Assembly (NCBI GenBank): GCA_963922205.1
Contig: CAWUHX010000143.1
Location: 806,001 to 870,000 of the forward strand
Direction of reading: 5' to 3'
Length of the DNA stretch: 64,000 nucleotides
Origin: Romanomermis culicivorax
Taxonomy: Eukaryota > Nematoda > Enoplea > Mermithida > Mermithidae
Part shown: positions 58,944 to 64,000 of the stretch, in pieces
Layout of the letters: every line of letters begins with the position of its first letter
Position numbering within the stretch: position 1 is the stretch's first letter
Made by a program: the position numbers and the translations under genes
The notes under the pieces: generated by a model
Database searches by the model: none
Told to the model about the DNA's origin: nothing
The model's input: only the letters and a program-made list of their open reading frames with translations

Positions 58944-60121
58944 GGCACTTCTGTAGTTTAGGGGGTACGGAATTTTTTTTTCAAAATCTTCCCAAATTTG
59001 AATATTTCCGACTAAAATGAGGATCCTGATTACGAATATGTCAATGGTTTTCCCTAAAACCAAATATTTTGACTGGAAACAGGGTGTCCTATGACAAATT
59101 TTTTTTCCAGATTTGTACTTTGATTACATGTTACAGGTAAATCGATGATGCTGATCACGAATAATGCCAGTAGATGTCATACTATCAAATATGTTGACTA
59201 TGTGGATTTTTATCAGCCTGTAGTTTGCTGATGCTGTGTAGCATACATAGCTTCCAAAATTTGAATTTTTTCGGGAATTATGACAGGATCGATTTTTTCC
59301 ATTGAAATTTGGTAAATCGATTAAACATAAATTATGTATATATTGTAATACACCGATAAAAAGCAGCTCGTGCATAAGAAACGTTTGTTTGTCAATTTCT
59401 TAAGCCCATAAGTAAAGTAAAATCAGAATATCCGAAATTGATAAATGACTACCACTGAAAAACGAATCTTTCTGAATTGAACACTGTTTTCTGCAATCAC
59501 GGCCAACGGAACAACGCCAAATGACACCATCGATGCCTGGTTTATTTTCTAACCGCATTTCATTATATCCCACACAGTTTCTATCGCAGACCATAACACG
59601 TTCCAAAAGACCGTGGTCTTGTGCCCATCTAATAGCTTCGGGAACTGTTGCCGTGACCAAATATAAATTTTTGAGCCGAAAGTCAAAAAGATCGGGAAAA
59701 GCACATATAACATTGGCCATATTAAAAATAGAACAACAAAACGACGAAATAATGCACACTACACTCACTCGAAGTAAATTACTGACTATTGTAATTTTGT
59801 AAAGTGTAAACTGATGGTTTTTATACAATAAAATACAGGTTGATAAAAATTCAAACCTCACAGCAAATATTTCCTGGTCAATATATTTGATAGCACGGTG
59901 AACCACTGGCATATTCGTGATCAGCATCATCGATTTACTCGCAACATATAATCAAATTTGAAAAAAAATTGCCATAGGACACCCTGTTTCCAGTCGAAAT
60001 ATTCGCTTTTAGGGAAAATCATTGACATATTCGTAATCAGCATAATCATTTTAGTCGGAAATATGCAAATTTGAGAAAATTTTGAAAAAAAAATTCCTTC
60101 CCCCTAAACTACACAAGTGCC
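58944..60121 (-). mobile_element. Merlin/IS1595-type DNA transposon with duplication GGTTTTCC
   Basis: Inverted ends of about 165 bp start GGCACTTCTGTAGTTTAGGG; exact 8-bp duplications GGTTTTCC lie at 58936-58943 and 60122-60129. Inside is a minus-strand frame typical of the zinc-binding N-terminus of IS1595/Merlin transposases. At 1178 bp, and without a visible catalytic domain, it is a deleted copy. Confidence 0.85.
59400..59720 (-). CDS. N-terminal transposase fragment (IS1595/Merlin type)
   Basis: The open frame runs 59400-59930; the plausible start is the internal ATG near 59720 (MANVICAFPDLFDFR). It then shows CDRNC, WRCSVGRDCRK and FFSGSHLSISDILILLYLWA, the cysteine pairs and helix of this transposase family's N-terminus, and stops at that point. 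The DDE catalytic core is missing, so the product could at most bind DNA. Confidence 0.6.
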   Translation of the reverse strand: MANVICAFPDLFDFRLKNLYLVTATVPEAIRWAQDHGLLERVMVCDRNCVGYNEMRLENKPGIDGVIWRCSVGRDCRKQCSIQKDSFFSGSHLSISDILILLYLWA

Positions 60122-60306
60122 GGTTTTCCTCAACACTCCAAATTTTCTTCCATAATGAGGAGAATCCTCTCGTTTCCAAATTGTTTTCCTCAAGATACCC
60201 TATTCGAGGAAACAAGCGTTGCATCTCCTCAAAATTTTATTCGCCATTTGACGGAAGAGCCCAAATTTTTTTTCATCTTCAGATTTTCTTTATCCAAACA
60301 CCGATT

Positions 60307-61118
60307 CAGTGTTTTTTTTTTTGTGCCAAAACATGGTTTTTGGCACAAAAAAATTTGGAATGGCACAAAAAATTTTAAGCGTTTGTGCCGATTGGCACAA
60401 AATTTTTGGCTGGTCCAACATTAAATTTCCTTGATTTTTAGACGTTTTAGGCGCTGAAAAAGCCAAAAATTTTCGGCGCTTCGCGCCGATTCAATGAATT
60501 TCCTACTCGTATTTGGACCCGAGCGCAAACGATTTCTCTTCGAACAGTGTATTAGTATCGTTGGAGCAAACTTTAGAAGCTGTCAATGACTAATGAATCA
60601 AAAGAAAATCTGAATATTCTCTGTTCATTCAGTCAGATTCGAATTTAAAAGTGAAATCCTTACTTTTTGTGTTTGATTGATTCAAATCGAAAAATCGATA
60701 TCGTTGATACAATGTTTCGACCGAAAATTTACACAATTTTAGACTTTATTTTCTCTAGCCTTTACATTATATAGATATTCGCAATCGAAAATTGAATCAA
60801 TTTGAACTTCCTGAACAATTCTAGAGTTATTCAAATTTTCTCAGCATTTTTCAAGTCGCCGTGAATGATTTTCTTGCAGTTCTTCCTTATTTCACTGTCG
60901 TGGTTAGCTGAAAAATAGGTTGGGCATGATTTTTACAAAAAATTAATGCGTTAAACGTAGCTTCAAATGGGTATATTATTATCAAACATTTGGCCTAAAA
61001 CTTTTCTGCGGTTTTCAGTATGTTTCTTGTAGAAAAAAATTTTTTGTGCCATTGGCACAAATTTTTTTGGCCTCTTGTGCCAATTGGCACAAATGTCCGT
61101 GCACAAAAAAAAACGCTG
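60307..61118. mobile_element. hAT-type MITE with duplication CACCGATT
   Basis: Exact 8-bp duplications at 60299-60306 and 61119-61126 flank an element starting CAGTGTTTTTT and ending AAAAAACGCTG. Both ends carry repeated TGGCACAAA/TTTGTGCC motifs. One GGCGC hairpin lies at 60474-60488. Confidence 0.85.
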
Positions 61119-61399
61119 CACCGATTTGATAAACAATCCGATGCTACAGTCAGGTGCACATTCGCGCTATTACAGTTTTTCTAAAACAGCAACTTGCTGG
61201 ACAATGGGTCAACTGACGTTTTTTGATACGATTCGAAGACAAATCATCTCTTATCGGACAGATAATGTCTTATCGGACAGATAATGTTAAACGAGATAAT
61301 GGTCAACCTGAGATAGAACTTTTTGTTTAGTTGAGTGAATTATATCGCCATTTACTGTATTCTTCCCCACTCGAGCAAACGACGGTTATATTTTTCAAG

Positions 61400-61575
61400 G
61401 CAGTTTTTTTGTGTGCCAAAACATAGTTTTTGGCACAAAAAAATTTGGAATGGCACGATAAATTTCGAGCATTTGTGCCAATTGGCTTGGCACAAATTTT
61501 TTCGCTGGTCTAGGGCTAAATTTACTTTGATTTTAGGGGCTGAACCTGCAAAATTTTCTCGGCGATCGCGCCGAG
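61400..61575 (+). repeat. left-end fragment of the TGGCACAAA MITE family
   Basis: CAGTTTTTTTGTGTGCCAAA and the following 120 bases repeat the left part of the 60307 element, ending near a CTCGGCG hairpin (61558-61575). The right end is missing. Confidence 0.65.
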
Positions 61576-61592
61576 ACGACAATAGGTATAAC

Positions 61593-62618
61593 CACTGTTT
61601 TTTCCACATTTGCACTATAATGTGGAAAAAAATCTGGAATGTGGAAAAAATTTTTGAGGTCTTTCTACAAATGTGGAAGAAAAATTTGGTATTTTCATAT
61701 TGAAAAGATGCATTTTGGTGCATTTTAGGAGGTCCGGATCTAAAAATTTTCCGGCGCTTCGCGCCGGTTATAACTTTAATAATCATCATTATTCATTAAG
61801 TAGCTCAGGCGCGGCTTTTATCATGTCTACCTTCATTTATCACTTAATCTATAATAGTTTTCATCATCTTAAACGTAGTATCTCATGTTTTGGTTATCTT
61901 CAACATTTTATCATAATATTTAATGAAGATTCGCATTTTTTCCTTTTGAGAAAGATGAATACACGTCAAGTCTCTATGATTTATGATGCGATTATTTCTT
62001 TGCTAACGTAAAATCAATTCAAAAGCTTCTTGAAAATATCTTTCGGAAATTTATACTCTTTTTACTCATATTTTTCGACCAAGTTCATGAGAGTTTACAA
62101 ATAAATTATACAGATTTTAAAATTTTTCAAGTAAAATTCTAGAAATTACGACTCTTGAACACTAAATTGGAATCTAATTCTTGAAATAAATGTTCGGAAA
62201 AATGATTTTCCAGCATCCCAGAGTTTCAATATACCCAAAAAATTTTCCGGCGCCTTGCGCCGGAAAGTACCATCTTTTTTGGGCTTTCACTTGTCATCAT
62301 AGAGGACTTGACCATTGATTTCTTGTGTAATTCAAGTCAATTATGCTCTTGGATAGTTTGCTAGAAAATTTGTTCAACAACGCTTGTAGATTAGGCTTTT
62401 AAGTCGAACATTTCAATTTTTTCTCCAATTTTAATGAATTAACTTCTCTAAAAACACCGGAAGGCTTGAAAAAGCTCAAAAACAGTGCGATAAAGCGTCT
62501 GTGAGCATTTTTAAGCCAAAAAACGGATTTTAAGACGAAAAAAGTTTTTCCACATGTGGAAAAAAAATTTGACCCCTTTCCACATTTGTGGAAAAAAGTT
62601 CGTGGAAAAAAAACAGTG
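61593..62618. mobile_element. hAT-type MITE with duplication GGTATAAC
   Basis: Exact 8-bp duplications at 61585-61592 and 62619-62626 flank an element that starts CACTGTTTTTTCCACA and ends GTGGAAAAAAAACAGTG. Subterminal TGTGGAAAAA motifs are repeated at both ends, and hairpins lie at 61751-61767 and 62247-62263. No transposase. Confidence 0.87.
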
Positions 62619-62626
62619 GGTATAAC

Positions 62627-63130
62627 TACTTTTACTTGCCCTAACGCGAGTGACTTACCTTCGAATAGTATATTTGTATCACCGCAGCAAGCTAATGGCT
62701 TGTCAATTGCCGATGAATGAAAATAGTGATTCCGAACTTCCTCTGTTTATTCAGTCAGTGGTCGTAACTGGGACCCAAAATTTTTATCTTCAATGATTGA
62801 TTCAAACAGAAAAATTGACATTATTGGCACAATTTTTTGATCAAAGATTTATGATCTTTTGAATACTTTTCGTCAGGATAAAGCAATTGTAGACATCCTT
62901 AAGTTAATTCTTACATCGTTGTTAGGAAGATTAGCCGAAAATTAAAGAAAAATATAAATTTCCTGACAAATTATATAAAAAACATCTACATTCTCGCACA
63001 CTTCGATTTCCTTTCGATTCGTATAAACCTTTTTCTCGATCAGTTTTTATATCACTAACGTGGTGATTTGATAAAATAGGTTAGGCACGATTTTTATGCA
63101 ACATAGTGCGGTAAAAGTATACTTTTATCC
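62627..63130. other. AT-rich spacer
   Basis: No coding sequence, inverted repeat or shared repeat block recognised. Confidence 0.4.
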
Positions 63131-63137
63131 ACGAACT

Positions 63138-63887
63138 TCTTTCTACAAATGTGGAAAGGGGTCAAATCTTTTTTCCACATGTGGAAAAATTTTTTTTGGT
63201 CCTAAAATTCTCGTTTTTCGCTTTAAAATGCTCATAAACGCTTTATTTAAGTGTTTTTGAGCTTTTTAAAACATTCTGATAATCATTCTGATTCTGATCT
63301 AAATTTTGTGTTCATAGATCGTAATTTCTAGAAATTTATCATTCGAAAAATTTTAAAACATTAATTTGTTAGTAACCTTTCATAAATTTAGCCGAAAAGC
63401 AATGAGTCAGAAGCGTAGAAATTTTCCAAAAATTCTTCCATGAAGCCTTTGAATTGAATTTACGTTAAAAAAAGAACAAACGCTTCAAAAAGTTGAGAAA
63501 GTTGACGTGTTGATCTTTCTCAAAAAAATCTATGAATGAAAAAATGCAGATCTTCATTAAAAATACAGATTATGCAAGATTGCCCATTAAACATTAAATA
63601 ATACGTTTAAGACGATGAAAACTATTGAAGATTAAATGGTAAGTGAAAGTACACATGCTAAAAGCCCCGCCTGAGCTTGGTAATAAATAATAATGATTAT
63701 TGAAGTTATTACTGGCGCGAAGCGCCGGAAAATTTTTAGATCCGGACCTCCTAAAATGCACCAAAATGCATCTTTTCAATATGTAAACCCAAAATTTTTC
63801 TTCCACATTTGTGGAAAGACCTCGAAAATTTTTTTCACATTCCAGATTTTTTTCCACATTATAGTGCAAATGTGGAAAAAAACAGTG
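63138..63887 (-). mobile_element. truncated reverse copy of the TGTGGAAAAA MITE family
   Basis: Reads as the reverse complement of the 61593-62618 element: CCACGAAC and CACATGTGGAAAAA near 63138-63190 and the other end ...GTGGAAAAAAACAGTG at 63887. The terminal CACTGTTTT at the left is missing. It holds the hairpin at 63714-63726. Confidence 0.7.
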
Positions 63888-63974
63888 CGGGGCTGTGCAA
63901 CCAAATTTTTTTTGCCACGTTTCACAGTGCAACTTGAGGCCTGACTGCTTTTTTGATTAGGTTATACGGTTTTC

Positions 63975-64000
63975 TGTCCGGAGATGCATTTTTATGCGTT
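63975..64000 (-). repeat. start of another hairpin-family copy at the window edge
   Basis: CTGTCCGGAGATGCATTTTT is the reverse complement of the conserved AATGCATCTCCGGACAG block seen at 51.9 and 52.9 kb; the copy continues past the window. Confidence 0.55.

Noticed and set aside
59124..59375. 83-codon minus-strand ORF as the rest of the Merlin transposase
   Set aside because: No DDE-type motifs and a different frame; no support for continuity.

Overview
The window is nuclear DNA of an animal, most likely an invertebrate. Two host genes with spliced exons are recognisable. TDP2 (tyrosyl-DNA phosphodiesterase 2) lies at about 25.8-30.2 kb and MCM3 (replicative helicase subunit) at about 32.2-49.2 kb, both on the minus strand, TDP2 lying downstream (3') of MCM3. 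Everything else that can be explained is mobile DNA. The flanks are AT-rich. Nothing in the window fixes the species.

Region 1 (1-5289): AT-rich host sequence with an odd pair of opposed short-repeat arrays (about 1.98-2.35 kb) and two weak candidate exons; no convincing gene. Region 2 (5290-21758): one giant Ty3/gypsy-type LTR retroelement of 16.5 kb with 1.4 kb LTRs (TGTCACGT...ACGTGACA) and the 4-bp target duplication CTAC. It is visibly GC-richer than its surroundings. Its order is LTR, a 3.7 kb non-coding repeat-rich leader, gag (capsid, zinc knuckle in the +1 frame), an envelope-like membrane glycoprotein fused to a retropepsin, then a conventional protease-RT-RNase H-integrase, a 0.6 kb interruption, an integrase C-terminal remnant, LTR. 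An Env-like ORF between gag and pol with its own aspartic protease is unusual. The leader holds a 65-bp periodic array whose units fold into hairpins with apparent compensatory changes. The 3' LTR alone carries a 248-bp TA-flanked MITE.

Region 3 (22.05-25.01 kb): two Penelope-like element copies (RT plus GIY-YIG endonuclease) in inverted head-to-head arrangement, bounded by a 14-bp direct repeat, with a hammerhead-like motif and Pol III box A/box B sequences in the 3' UTR. Region 4 (25.8-49.2 kb): TDP2 and MCM3 with introns full of transposons; one MCM3 intron holds a hAT element into which both another hAT and a 1.1 kb foldback element have inserted, each with its own target duplication. Region 5 (49.2-64 kb): no host gene recognised; two 5'-truncated non-LTR retrotransposons, a Merlin/IS1595-type DNA transposon remnant, several hAT-type MITEs with exact or near-exact 8-bp duplications, and many copies of an interspersed repeat marked by the hairpin GGCGC-NNN-GCGCC.

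The LTR element would make Gag, an Env/protease membrane protein and Pol, the last two in the same frame separated by one TAA. LTR divergence (a few percent by eye), a 1-nt shift in integrase and an interrupted integrase tail suggest this copy is no longer fully active. All family assignments were made by reading motifs; no database search was run.
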